From contig OY848917.1 in assembly GCA_963693285.1 (NCBI GenBank), positions 4,578,618 to 4,642,617 on the forward strand: a stretch of DNA of 64,000 nt, in the 5' to 3' direction. Within the stretch, counting starts at the first letter, position 1. Each line of letters begins with the position of its first letter. The notes under the pieces were generated by a model. The model was not told the DNA's origin and made no database searches. It worked only from the letters and a program-made list of their open reading frames with translations. The translations under genes were made by a program, and so were the position numbers. This DNA is from Xestospongia muta. Lineage: Eukaryota; Porifera; Demospongiae; Haplosclerida; Petrosiidae. This document shows positions 49,401 to 61,600 of the stretch, one piece after another.

Positions 49401-52400
49401 TTTCTTTAAATGTTTTCTATGAAAAGAGATAGTTGATAATATAATAATGAAATTGTTTATTAAATCCTTACCTTAAGGTTATTAACAAAATAATTGTTAT
49501 AATTAAACAGATTATTGATACACAAGGTCCAACATAGCCAACAACATTGAGTGCAATGGCTTCTTCATCACTTATCTTTAATAATATTGTTGTTATAAAT
49601 ATTTAATAAAGCATAATAATATACCGTATCTTGGTCAAGAAGACCTTGATGGTCAACAAGAACAGCAAAACTAGTGAGATGTGTAGAAATACACTCAACC
49701 ACTGAGTCAGATACAATCACTGTTGTAACTCCATCTTGAGACCAATCACTACATTAAAATATAAACAATTTACTCAGAAACATGTTCAGAATTGCAACTA
49801 TTCTATTGTCTCACAATTCATAGTATGCATGGGCTATATAGTGAAGTTCCAAAATCTAAGGGACAGTCTTATTCAATGAAGTATTTTGTTAGAAGATAGT
49901 ATTAACAATTAAAGGTACAATGAGATAATCTTACCTGGTATTGACATCCCAGAATGAGCACAGGACCTTATCAGTGCTTATATTTGGTTGCTATGAAATG
50001 ATAATTAATAATATCATTATTTTAATATGTATAATTCTTTTGCCAATTATCATAACAATTTCTAATCTTATTGGCGCTCAATTGCCTTATGTTTTTACAA
50101 GTAACAAAATTTGGCTATAAAATGTTTATCATCATCATAGTAACAACGTTTGGCTCATGATGTGTTTATTTTAGAACTTGTACTTACTAAATTAAGAGTA
50201 AAGCTAAGAGTGATGTTACCATATCTTTGACTTTTGTTAGTATCATTTTCATTTGAAATGATTTCTGTTGTCAAAATCACACTTGCAATTGTCCTATTAA
50301 TTAGAACAAATAATCAACAAGATTAATATATGTACAAATCATTCTTAGATTATTTTGATATTATTGTTGTTGCCATAACAGACTGGAATACTACTTTAAT
50401 GCTAGAGAAGCTATATGTAAAACTGCTAAAAAATTATGGAACTTAGAAGGTTTTTGATGAGTCATGCTCATTGTAAGAGTAATAGAGATGGAGACTCTGA
50501 TATAAAAATATACATACCACAACAACCTTAAAACCTCCTGGCATATGATGCATGCCAGGTTAAAAAGAACATAGCAGGAAGAGTATGCTATCAAACAGTA
50601 ATTATTATACAATATAGTAAATTTGTGTCTTGTCTACATGTCAGTAAAATAAACCATGCCTGTTTCCTGTAGGAAAGATTTGATTAATGCTCTGTGTAAC
50701 AGAAGTAGCAACAATAGATGAGCAGCCTGTAAACATCCATAGATACATAAACATAAAATATTATTGAAATTATAATATTTTACTACATTACCTGGAGGAG
50801 ATAACATAGGATAACAACCTTTGAATCGATCATCTAGGTCATCATCATCATCATCATCATCACTATCACCACTACCACTTTCATCATTGTCATCTTCCTT
50901 GTTAATAGTGTTGTTTCCACACACATATGAATATGGTATAGTAACTCCAGCTGTCATGAATTACAATAAGAAATAAATGTTTTTAGCAAGATAAAAAAGT
51001 TACCTTTACTTTCAAAACTGAAGTATTTAATACCATTTCTATCAGGAACTTGAAATTCAACATCTAAGAAAAGGCATTATGCGTCATATTATTATTTGTA
51101 TTATTGTACATACCTAAATTAGTACCATGATAACTAAAGTTTCCTCTGATTCGTCCTCCTTTAGTCAGTATGGATCTACCACAAATCCTGTTGAGTTTAT
51201 TTAAATTACTTAGTATTTGAGGCCCATCATCAGTCTGATAATAAAAGAAAACATTAGTATGTGAATGTAATATAAACTGTTTATTACCAAGGACAAATTT
51301 TCTAGGACATCAATGTGACTTCTATTCATTGTATTATCCATCACAGTCATAAGAACCTATGACATGTACATACATAAACAGAATATGTTTATTTCTATAC
51401 AAATACTACATAACGTTTTCCACATAGCTATGTATTCAGAACATAATTATAGTCCACAAAAGTTTGATTTTCAGTTCTGCCTGATGCTAATTGAAATATA
51501 AAGATTCTTACTTCAGCATCTCTTTGATCAAATTTTGAGGATGCAGTGTTAATATTAGCAATCAAATACTCAACAAGTTTTCTTGTTTCCATTAATAGTG
51601 ATCGTACATGTTTTGGTTTACGGGACCTTCCTCTTAAAGCAAAACTGAACCGATTCAATGAATTCAATTGAAGAGGATTACTAAAAAGAGACTCAAGTAA
51701 GTTGTCCTAAAATGATGAATTAGAAATAGGACAATCAATAACTATTATTTTAAGGTACTTGTGAATGAACTCAGAATGGATATAACAATTAAATTTATAA
51801 AATACAGGACTGTACAATCAGTAGTTTATAATCTATCACAGTAATGCCCAAAGTGGTAGTGGTCAGGGTAAGAAAAATTAAATTCATTGATTGACATATG
51901 TGTAGGCAGTAGAACAAATATACCTTCATAGTTATTATCTCATTATTGAAAACAATTCTTAGACCCAACTGGCATGCTTTACAGGGCAGGTTCCGGAAAA
52001 AAAGAGTAAATCTATGTGTAATTTGTAAATAGTTTGGAGTGTGTAAGCAGTAGAGTAATTGAAGTTTCCATTGCAACTGATAAAATATTTTAAAATGTCT
52101 TAAATACTATATCGATTATATTTTGCAATTTCAGACACAGGTCTTAAATCACTTCTTAAACCAGTTGAATTGTGTTAACAAATCTATATATCGTTTGAAA
52201 GCAGGTAGCATAATATATTTATAATACTTTGATTAAAGATTACTTTTTTCTTACCACATATGACAAGCATGTTGTGAATATACAATAAAACATTAATAGT
52301 TTCATAAACAGTGAATATTGTTGTGTTCACACTTCATATAATGAATGGGTAGTCAATACATAAGAGTATTATTATAGTTTCTGCTATTTAGAGTTTGCAT

Positions 52401-53989
52401 TGTTTATTTGAGTACAACCAGGAACTAGTACATATACAATTATTATTACAAATAGGTAATTATCAACTTACATAGGCTTGATTAGTAGTTTTAGAGATCT
52501 CTTCTATTTTATTATCAATTATATTTTCAATGACATCCTTACATTTAGTCCTGTTTTGACGAGGTAGACCACGACAAAGTGTTAACAGCAATTTCAAGCA
52601 CCTTTGAATGAAGAAATGGTTTTCTTGTTTCATTAGACAAATTTCTATGAAATCTTCAATACAACATCTAACTTTTTTTTGACATTGACAGATAGTGAGA
52701 ACTGGATGCAGAACCTTCAATGTTTGTCTCATGACAAATTGTTGAGTCATGTATTCACTAATGCAAAAGTTGATGTAGTTCTTTTTCTTGGCAGTTGAAT
52801 ATGTATATACAAAACATGAGTCTTTACACCTGTCTTGGCAAATTTGTCTTTGAAATTTGTCTTTGCAAATTTGTTTTGGAAATTTCTCTTTGGATTTCTT
52901 AAGGGCTTGGTCAACATCTTGGAAGCAATTATGCAGATCTAAAGTTCTATTATACTCTGGAGAAGTCTTAGATCCATTACAACTTGACAGTGATGATATG
53001 ACTCGAGATATTTTTTGAGGACACTGCACATTTTTTGGTTGTGGCAATTCGAAATTAGGAAAGTTTTCTGCACAAGTATCTGTAAACAATTTAATTGTTT
53101 GTGTATAAACTTTATTCAGTTTCAATATTTTAAATTGTTTATATGGTTTTGAAACTTTGCCTAGTATGTGGTAATAATTGCTCTTGCATGATTATATAGT
53201 CAGCCACGTTGTAGGCAAAAGACTAATTAAAATTTTATACAGCGATTAGGAGTGATATACTGTTTTGATATGTTATTTATTAAATAAAAGTATATTATAC
53301 AAGAGATAGAGGAGTAGTTAATATACATTGAGTCTACTAATAAGTTACTGAATTCTTTATAATAGAAACCACTAGAAGAGATAGAACCATTATTTAAAGG
53401 TTGTTAGACTAATGCATTGGCTAAGAGTATCTACAACTAATACAAACTAGTAACACTCCCAGATTCTAACGTGGCCGTAAACCTAGATTTCACAGAACAT
53501 TAGAGTATACTGATGTATATTAACGTTGTACTCAGTTGGCCTATGAACCAAGCCTGGTCAGCCAAACAATGTCTATTGAATCAGCTATGAATGACTTTGC
53601 AGAAGACATTGTCTGGTCACCACATTCGTCATGCAATTTTGTAGTTCAATATATAAATTCATTGTGATTTGATTTTTTACTTCATATTCAGTAGCAGGTT
53701 AGTTTTCTAATTTTCTTTAATTCTAGAATGGTAAATTGTTCATATATTCCTGCAATACAATTTATGTCACAACACTGGCTGTCGCACTACATTTGGCCGA
53801 TCAATCGTGCGTAGGTGCAGTATCAAAATCAAATGAACATATAATATGATTATAAGTATATCTATTAATTTTATGAGAGAGTTACTGAGGGTATTGTCAA
53901 CGCTTAGTAGACTGTGTTTACTCACCCTTTTTAGACGTTATTTCTCTGAGAGATACGAGAGAGGCGATCAGTCCTAACCAGAGCAACAT
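46423..53989 (-). CDS. Adhesion G-protein-coupled receptor, aGPCR-5 (array copy)
   Basis: The best-resolved copy. Exon 1 (53926-53989) encodes the signal peptide. Exon 2 (52472-53079) encodes the Cys-rich domain and exon 3 is 51512-51706; 64+608 nt then 195 nt keeps phase 0. Exon 4 is near 51290-51355 (MTVMDNTMNRSH), exon 5 at about 51113-51236 (GRIRGNFSYHGTNLG), and exon 6 at about 51002-51064. The acidic-linker exon is about 50790-50955. The next exon, about 50660-50727, is followed by a GC donor (50658-50659). Then come 50188-50293 (TIASVILTTEISNEN), GPS first half 49935-49995 (VLCSFWDVNT), GPS second half 49625-49748 (ECISTHLTSFAVL), TM1 near 49470-49570 and TM2 near 49305-49420. TM3 is near 47910-48065, TM4 at about 47765-47830, TM5 at 47635-47705 (CWLSFLHGMMWSYLGP), TM6/7 at about 47098-47225, and GVAILYFHVLRNEF near 46545-46590. 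The tail stops at TGA 46423-46425. Predicted tethered-agonist receptor; ligand and G protein unknown. Confidence 0.87.
50836..50900 (-). repeat. Coding trinucleotide tract, acidic linker of aGPCR-5
   Basis: Same structure and length as in aGPCR-4: eight Asp plus a Ser/Gly/Asp stretch. Confidence 0.9.
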
Positions 53990-54033
53990 TTTCTGACTAT
54001 ACTCAATATTAAGTTAACAACGAAATTCCTCTT

Positions 54034-54070
54034 CTATATAAATCGGCGTGACGAACATAGGCTATGCAAA
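54034..54070 (-). promoter_or_regulatory. Putative core promoter of aGPCR-5
   Basis: TTTGCAT (54064-54070), CGTCACG (54047-54053) and a TATATAG-type box (54034-54040) in the same order and spacing as for aGPCR-4. Confidence 0.45.
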
Positions 54071-54453
54071 ACAATGAATATGTTGATTGCAAGTTAACTT
54101 GGAGGAAATAGAAAACAAGTAAGTGGTTGCATCAAACAAACTATACAAGGTAATTGGAGATATACTTTAGAGGGCAGTGTTTGTTGATGTTGACTTCTTG
54201 GAATGTTTGTCTTTACACTTACTAATTATTTGGGAATAACACAATTAGCTATATAAACAGTAGTATATATATCAGTAATCAAAACAGTGTTATGTTTACT
54301 TTTACATCATACTAATATAAGTTTGCTATATGTAACCTGTATAACAATATATTGGTTAAATTAACAAATCAATTTTACAGTGATATATGACATGAAAAAC
54401 GACTTATCAATTAAAAGTCTTTATTACCAACAGTAGTTCAAAGTCATGAGTTT

Positions 54454-54647
54454 CTAAAATGTAAGGTGACTGGCTTTTTGTCCTTTCCTGATAAAAGGCA
54501 AATAATTAAATTTGATGTCATCATCTGGATATTCATTGTTATATTCAATAGATGCTGAGTAGCACTTCCTGACATTAATTACCTTTCTTAGGATTTTGAG
54601 TCGAAAGAAGTTTATTTTTATTCAAAGATTACAATAAAAAAGAGGTC
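54454..54647 (-). pseudogene. Duplicated terminal exon of the neighbour gene, broken copy (unit B)
   Basis: Same as 45210-45403. The nonsense TGA is at 54622-54624 and AATAAA at 54420-54425. The lesion is shared with unit A, so it predates or was copied by the last duplication. Confidence 0.55.
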
Positions 54648-54950
54648 CTCAGAAGAAATCAATTTCAAAATGTCATCAACTGAATTATGAAAATTAAACA
54701 AAGACTAAGGATGAAGCATTATACACTAGAGAAATCAAACAAATAAAATCTAATTGATACATAAACTATAACTTGGTCAGTCAATGTTATGCATTAATTT
54801 TGATATATTAAGTCCAATTTTACTTGAGTGTCAAACTATATTGGATTACTTCTTCACTGCCATTACAGTTACTATACCAAGCACTGATATCTAGATAACA
54901 GCATTGTCATGTGTACTCTTCAGTAGCTAGTGCACAAAGTAGTCTTTTAA

Positions 54951-54954
<4 letters not shown>

Positions 54955-54990
<36 letters not shown>
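54955..54990. repeat. (TA)n microsatellite, expanded relative to unit A
   Basis: A long AT run directly before the palindrome at 55027. The matching place in unit A (about 45710-45732) has a much shorter run. Confidence 0.9.
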
Positions 54991-54996
<6 letters not shown>

Positions 54997-55026
54997 CTAC
55001 TATATTAGAAGAATATATAATAATAA

Positions 55027-55065
55027 TATCTTTCTATAGTAGAATATTTCTACTATAGAAAGATA
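55027..55065. repeat. 39-nt perfect palindrome at the unit B/C junction segment
   Basis: Arms TATCTTTCTATAGTAGAA and TTCTACTATAGAAAGATA around TAT, fully complementary. It is the counterpart of 45764-45802. Confidence 0.92.
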
Positions 55066-55143
55066 ACACATGCTCAAATTTTTCATTATGGAATTCCTAA
55101 AGGATTTGTTCTTAAAAATAAACCACCTAAAGATTTCTCCTAT

Positions 55144-55386
55144 TTGGATAAGAGTCACAACTATACGTTTAAAGTATTGGAGGCTGTTTTGGGTCATAAT
55201 ATATTTGATACAGATTGGTTCCTTTTATGTGAGTCTGATATAACAGATAAACCAAGACAGCTAAAAGAAGAATCATCATATAATGTCACAAAGAGGTCTG
55301 ATGGAACATTCTCTATTGTTGAAAGTGAAGATCCCAGTTGTGAAAAAGATGTTAAAGTCACAAAGAAAGGAGACAAATATGTATAA
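55144..55386 (+). CDS. Truncated unrecognised reading frame at the unit B/C junction
   Basis: Second copy of the frame at 45881-46123, also 80 codons, with one visible residue change (SDIT for SDIA) and the same upstream open extension. It again ends on codons supplied by the next unit. Keeping an open frame in two copies is compatible with recent duplication alone. Confidence 0.4.
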   Translation: MDKSHNYTFKVLEAVLGHNIFDTDWFLLCESDITDKPRQLKEESSYNVTKRSDGTFSIVESEDPSCEKDVKVTKKGDKYV

Positions 55387-55690
55387 TTATAACTATTAAA
55401 GTTTATTACTACTAATAATATATGAATTTGAGATTTAGGGATAATCGCACTTGCCTGGAATGTTATACTAATATCTTATTAATAAAGAAAGTGATTTAAT
55501 TTTATAAGATTAGCTGTACATTATGTGACAAGACAAAATAAGACAAAGAGTTATCATTTAATAAGATATCATCTGTTTTATGTCTACAAGTCTAAATAAA
55601 CAATTAAAAAGACATTTAGTTTTATTGTTTAATTGAGGGAGTAAAATATAAAACAAACATTAATTTGTATCCTTATTGATGAATGAAGAA

Positions 55691-58600
55691 TCAGTCATTT
55701 TCCATTTTTCTTTTACAAGTTGTACAATGTATCCATTTCTTTAACCAGTCTTTTACCTTTTAAACAGTCAAACATTATTAATCTATTTATGGTTGGTACA
55801 TATAATACAACTTACAAATTCATTTCTCAAAACATGAAAATAAAGGATAGCCACACCCTAAAAAGTAAATAAGATTAAAAGTAGTCTTATATTGCTGTTG
55901 TAGGTATATTATTCCATAATAGTATACTGTCAAGAGTAAAGGGATAGTTGGGTGTCTTTTAAATATGACAGGCCTCTATAGTACTCACTGTATAGAGGTA
56001 AATTAAATTCATTAGTTGTAGTGTACACGTTTCATTATTATTTGTTGTTTTCATTAATAACATACCATAAGGTGTTCTGGATACATACAATCTAAAGCAT
56101 CAGTTTAGTTAAGGTTTTATTTTTAAATTTAGGATTCAGTTGACTAGATCTGGGCTATATATTTAGGAATGATGAACTAATTTTGAAAGATTATTTAATG
56201 TTAAGTTTGTGCACAACATCAAGATTTGAAATGAAGAATGATGATGGATCATAATGTAATAAACAATTGGCCTGAAGCAATCTTAGCACTACATAGGGCC
56301 ACATAGCATGATTGGTATGCACCACAGAAAAATACACTCCATATATATATAGACTTGATTATATACCTGAAATGAGTTAAGAAGAGTAAACATCCAAAGA
56401 AATATAGTTGTTTTAACATTCAAAGCAAATACACCAATAATCCATGTGATACCCAGAAGAGGTAATAAGACAATTGTCCCTTTTATAATAGACCTATAAG
56501 TATGTGATAAAAGCAGATATTTTATTATTATGATATATATACCAAATGTAGAGTATTTGTGAGTATTTTTGTATGAGTACACACAGATATAAAGTGACGA
56601 CAAATTATTTATACTATTGTCTTATCTTCTACTAATGTTGCTACATATTATGGAAACTGTGTCTGTTCAATGTTGTATTAAAGTAAGCCTCACTTTACTA
56701 AATCTGTTTTCTTTAAATTCTGTTCACCACCTCCATGTAATCGTCCACGAATAATATGATATAGAGTTAATACAAGAAACACAGCATTGACCTAACCAAG
56801 AAGTGATAAAAATTAGCTTTTAACTTAAGAAAGAAATATTAGTACAATATATTGATTGCTTAAATTTTAGACATCAATTATAACTAGGAAAGTTATGTAA
56901 ATTTACCAAAATAATGGCTACCATTGGACCTAAGTAAGACCACATCATTCCATGTGAGAATGACAGCCAACATCTAGTCAATAAAAAGTTTAATAAGATC
57001 TTATAATATTATATCCAGACTATCAACATACGTTGTAGATGTTCCATAAAGGTGTGGCCTAATTCCTGCTGATACAGCAACAATAATAACTGGTAAGCCT
57101 ATAAAAGAAAGCCGCTAAAGACTGTATCGGTTAAATGAGTCAGTGATATAGCAATTCAATGTATTAACATTAAATAGTTACCCCATCCTAGTGGCAATAA
57201 CAGATACCATTTATCTGCTAATGTACCATAGACTCTCACAAGTAGTATATATAGCATTATTCCTTCAGCTAACATCCAACAGAAGACACACAGAAACAAG
57301 TAATGTAATAGACCAGCTACCACTGAACATAACCACTAAAGAAAATGTAACAGTCAATATATTTTATAGGATGGATAACTGTCCAAAATGTGTCTAAATA
57401 TAAATATTAGTCTTTGCTGTATTTTGGTGAGTCTTAAGTATGAGCCAAATATACACAATACAATATCCAGCAATAGTGAACAGTTAGCCATCAATTTATT
57501 GTTAAAGATAACCATCTAAAAATGTTTTTATTTCAAAGAACACAGCTAGTATGATTAATACAGACCTATATTAGTATTTAAAATGATGTCAAAGTTTTTT
57601 TAGATTGTCATCATAGCTATGCTTTGACGCTCTTGTTTATAATTTATATTTTGCTCTTATTCTGTACCAAAAGCTTTTAAGTCTATTTTCTGTTTTTTTG
57701 TCTCTCTCCCATATATTACTCTGACTTTTACTTGTGCTATTAACTGTTCTACAATGTTTTATTAGTTGAAAATACTCTGCATCAATATGACAACCATCTT
57801 AGAAAATTTCTAATCGCTCATTGTATTGTAATAATATGGTGTTGTAAAAGCTTGTCTCTAAGTGATATAGTCTATCAACGTAGATCATCCTCTTTGAATA
57901 AATAAATTGTTTGTTTTAATTGAATATATTAAAAATAGTTAATACGTTAACGTTCAAAATATGTTGAATGAATTGATGCAGACATTTTGACAGTAGTAAT
58001 CAAAGAATTAAGTAATTATTCAAATTAAAGTAGGTTAATTTGAGGTGAATGTTTATATTATTCTGGTTTAATGAGTTTGTTTATATAGTAATATTATCAT
58101 CTATATTATCTATAATAATTACGTTAATCATTTAAAATAACACATATGCTCTTGGTTACTTAATTATTGAAGTTGCTGACTCCATATTTGAGTATTTGAG
58201 TTGGACTATCTCAAAAATTTTGAATATTCAAGTTTTCAAAAACAAAATTTCAACCTTCAGTTAATGCGTGAAAAAAAAATATAACAAATATTATGTTTAT
58301 TACACTATTAACTAGATCATATCTAATGGCAGGACTATTCATACTAACCCTCTTTATCATAATGTTGCTCTCATTATTATAGGTATGTACAATATATAAT
58401 GTATATATATATGAAGTATAATCTGTTTTATAATGGTTGTAATAAGTGTGTGATGGTTGATCTCATCAAAACTGGTAATACAGTTATATTTAATTATCAT
58501 TATCATATTAGTGATTTGGTTGATGTAATATAAAATTTACATGCTAATGCACGAGAATGGTTATTAAATGACATTACTTACAGTAATATTGGAAGCTGTT

Positions 58601-61600
58601 TCTATACCAAAGACTAACAACAAAAGAGCCAGTAACAATGCAAGTGATAAATTTATATGAATATACAACAGTGGTCCTTTCTTTAAATGTTTTCTATAAA
58701 AACAATTGGTAACATAAAAATAAGATTATGTACTTAATTCAAACCTTAAGATTATTAGCAAAATAATTGTTATAATTAAACAGACTATTGATACACAAGG
58801 TCCAACATAGCCAACAACATTGAGTGCAATGGCTTCTTCATCACTTATCTTTAATAATATTGTTGTTATAAATATTTAATAAAGCATAATAATATACCGT
58901 ATCTTGGTCAAGAAGACCTTGGTGGTCAACAAGAACAGCAAAACTAGTGAGATGTGTAGAAATACACTCAACAACTGTGTCAGATACAATCACTGTTGTA
59001 ACTCCATCTTGAGACCAATCACTACATTAAAATATAAACAATTTACTCAGAAACATGTTCAAAATTGCAACTATTCTATTGTCTCACAATTCATAGTATG
59101 CATGGGCTATATAGTGAAGTTGCAAAATCTAAGGGACAGTCTTATTCAATGAAGTATTTCATTAGAAGATAGTATTAACAATTAAAGATACAATGAGATA
59201 ATCTTACCTGGTATTGACATCCCAGAATGAGCACAGGACCTTATCAGTGCTTATATTTGGTTGCTATGAAATGATAATTAATAATATCATTATTTTAATA
59301 TGTATAATTCTTTTGCCAATTATCATAACAATTTCTAATCTTATTGGCGCTCAATTGCCTTATGTTTTTACAAGTAACAAAATTTGGCTATAAAATGTTT
59401 ATCATCATCATAGTAACTAAGTTTGGCTCATGATGTGTTTATTTTAGAACTTGTACTTACTAAATTAAGAGTAAAGCTAAGAGTGATGTTACCATATCTT
59501 TGACTTTTGTTAGTATCATTTTCATTTGAAATGATTTCTGTTGTCAAAATCACACTTGCAATTGTCCTATTAATTAGAACAAATAATCAACAAGATTAAT
59601 ATATGTACAAATCATTCTTAGATTATTTTGATATTATTGTTGTTGTCATAACAGACTGGAATACTACTTTAATGCTAGAGAAGCTATATGTAAAACTGCT
59701 AAAAAATTATGGAACTTAGAAGGTTTTTGATGAGTCATGCTCATTGTAAGAGTAATAGAGATGGAGACTCTGATATAAAAATATACATACCACAACAACC
59801 TTAAAACCTCCTGGCATATGATGCATGCCAGGTTAAAAAGAACATAGCAGGAAGAGTATGCTATCAAACAGTAATTATTATACAATATAGTAAATTTGTG
59901 TCTTGTCTACATGTCAGTAAAATAAACCATGCCTGTTTCCTGTAGGAAAGATTTGATTAATGCTCTGTGTAACAGAAGTAGCAACAATAGATGAGCAACC
60001 TGTAAACATTCATAGATACATAAACATAAAATATTATTGAAATTATAATACTTTACTACATTACCTGGAGGAGATAACATAGGATAACAACCTTTGAATC
60101 GATCATCTAGGTCATCATCATCATCATCATCATCACTATCACCACTACCACTTTCATCATTGTCATTGTCATCTTCCTTGTTAATAGTGTTGTTTCCACA
60201 CACATATGAATATGGTATAGTAACTCCAGCTGTCATGAATTACAATAAGAAATAAATGTTTTTAGCAAGATAAAAAAGTTACCTTTACTTTCAAAACTGA
60301 AGTATTTAATACCATTTCTATCAGGAACTTGAAATTCAACATCTAAGAAAAGGCATTATGATTCATATAATTATTTGTATTATTGTACATACCTAAATTA
60401 GTACCATGATAACTAAAGTTTCCTCTGATTCGTCCTCCTTTAGTCAGTATGGATCTACCACAAATCCTGTTGAGATTATTTAAATTACTTAGTATTTGAG
60501 GCCCATCATCAGTCTGATAATAAAAGAAGCTACTAGTACAAATGTAATATAAACTGTTTATTACCAAGGACAAATTTTCTAGGACATCAATGTGACTTCC
60601 ATTCATTGTATTGTCCATCACAGTCATAAGAACCTATGACATGTACATACATAAACAGAATATGTTTATTTCTATACAAATACTACATAAAGTGTCCACA
60701 CAGCTATGTATTCAGAACATAATTATAGTCCACAAAAGTGTTTGATTTTTAGTTCTACCTGATGCTAATTGAAATATAAAGATTCTTACTTCAGCATCTC
60801 TTTGATCAAATTTTGAGGATGCAGTGTTAATATTAGCAGTCAAATACTCAATAAGTTTTCTTGTTTCAATTAATAGTGATCGTACATGTTTTGGTTTACG
60901 GGACCTTCCTCTTAAAGCAAAACTGAACCGATTCAATGAATTTAATTGGAGAGGATTACTAAAAAGAGACTCAAGTAAGTTGTCCTAAAAAGTTGAATTA
61001 GAAATAGGACAATCAATAACTATTATTTTAAGGTACTTGTGAATGAGTTCAGTATGAATATAACAATTTAGATTTATAAAATACAGGACTGTACAATCAG
61101 TAGTTTATAATCTATCACAGTAATGCCCAAAGTGGTAGTGGTCAGGGTAACAAACATTAAATTCATTTCTTGACATATGTGTAGGCAGTAGAACAAATAT
61201 ACTTTTATAGTATTACCTCATTGTCGAAAACAATTCTTAGACCCAACTGGTATGCTTTACAGGGCAGGTTCCAGAAAAAAAGAGTAAATCTATCTGTAAT
61301 TTGTAAATAGTTTGGAGTGTGTAAGCAGTAGAGTAATTGAAGTTTCCATTGCAACTGATTAAATATTTTAAAATGTCTTAAATACTATATCGATTATATT
61401 TTGCAATTTCAGACACAGGTCTTAAATCACTTCTTAAACCAGTTGAATTGTGTTAACAAATCTATATATCGTTTGAAAGCAGGTAGCATAATATATTTAT
61501 AATACTTTGATTAAAGATTACTTTTTTCTTACCACATATGACAAGCATGTTGTGAATATACAATAAAACATTAATAGTTTCATAAACAGTGAATATTGTT

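Larger units (their letters stand above)
46112..55374. repeat. Tandem unit B (contains aGPCR-5), about 9.26 kb
   Basis: Near-identical to unit A across exons, introns and flanks. The spacing between receptor start codons is 9241 bp (A to B) and 9238 bp (B to C). Confidence 0.85.

Noticed and set aside
51795..52076. Minus-strand 93-codon frame inside aGPCR-5 intron 2
   Set aside because: It lies between two in-frame exons of the receptor and is not kept open in aGPCR-4; treated as intron.
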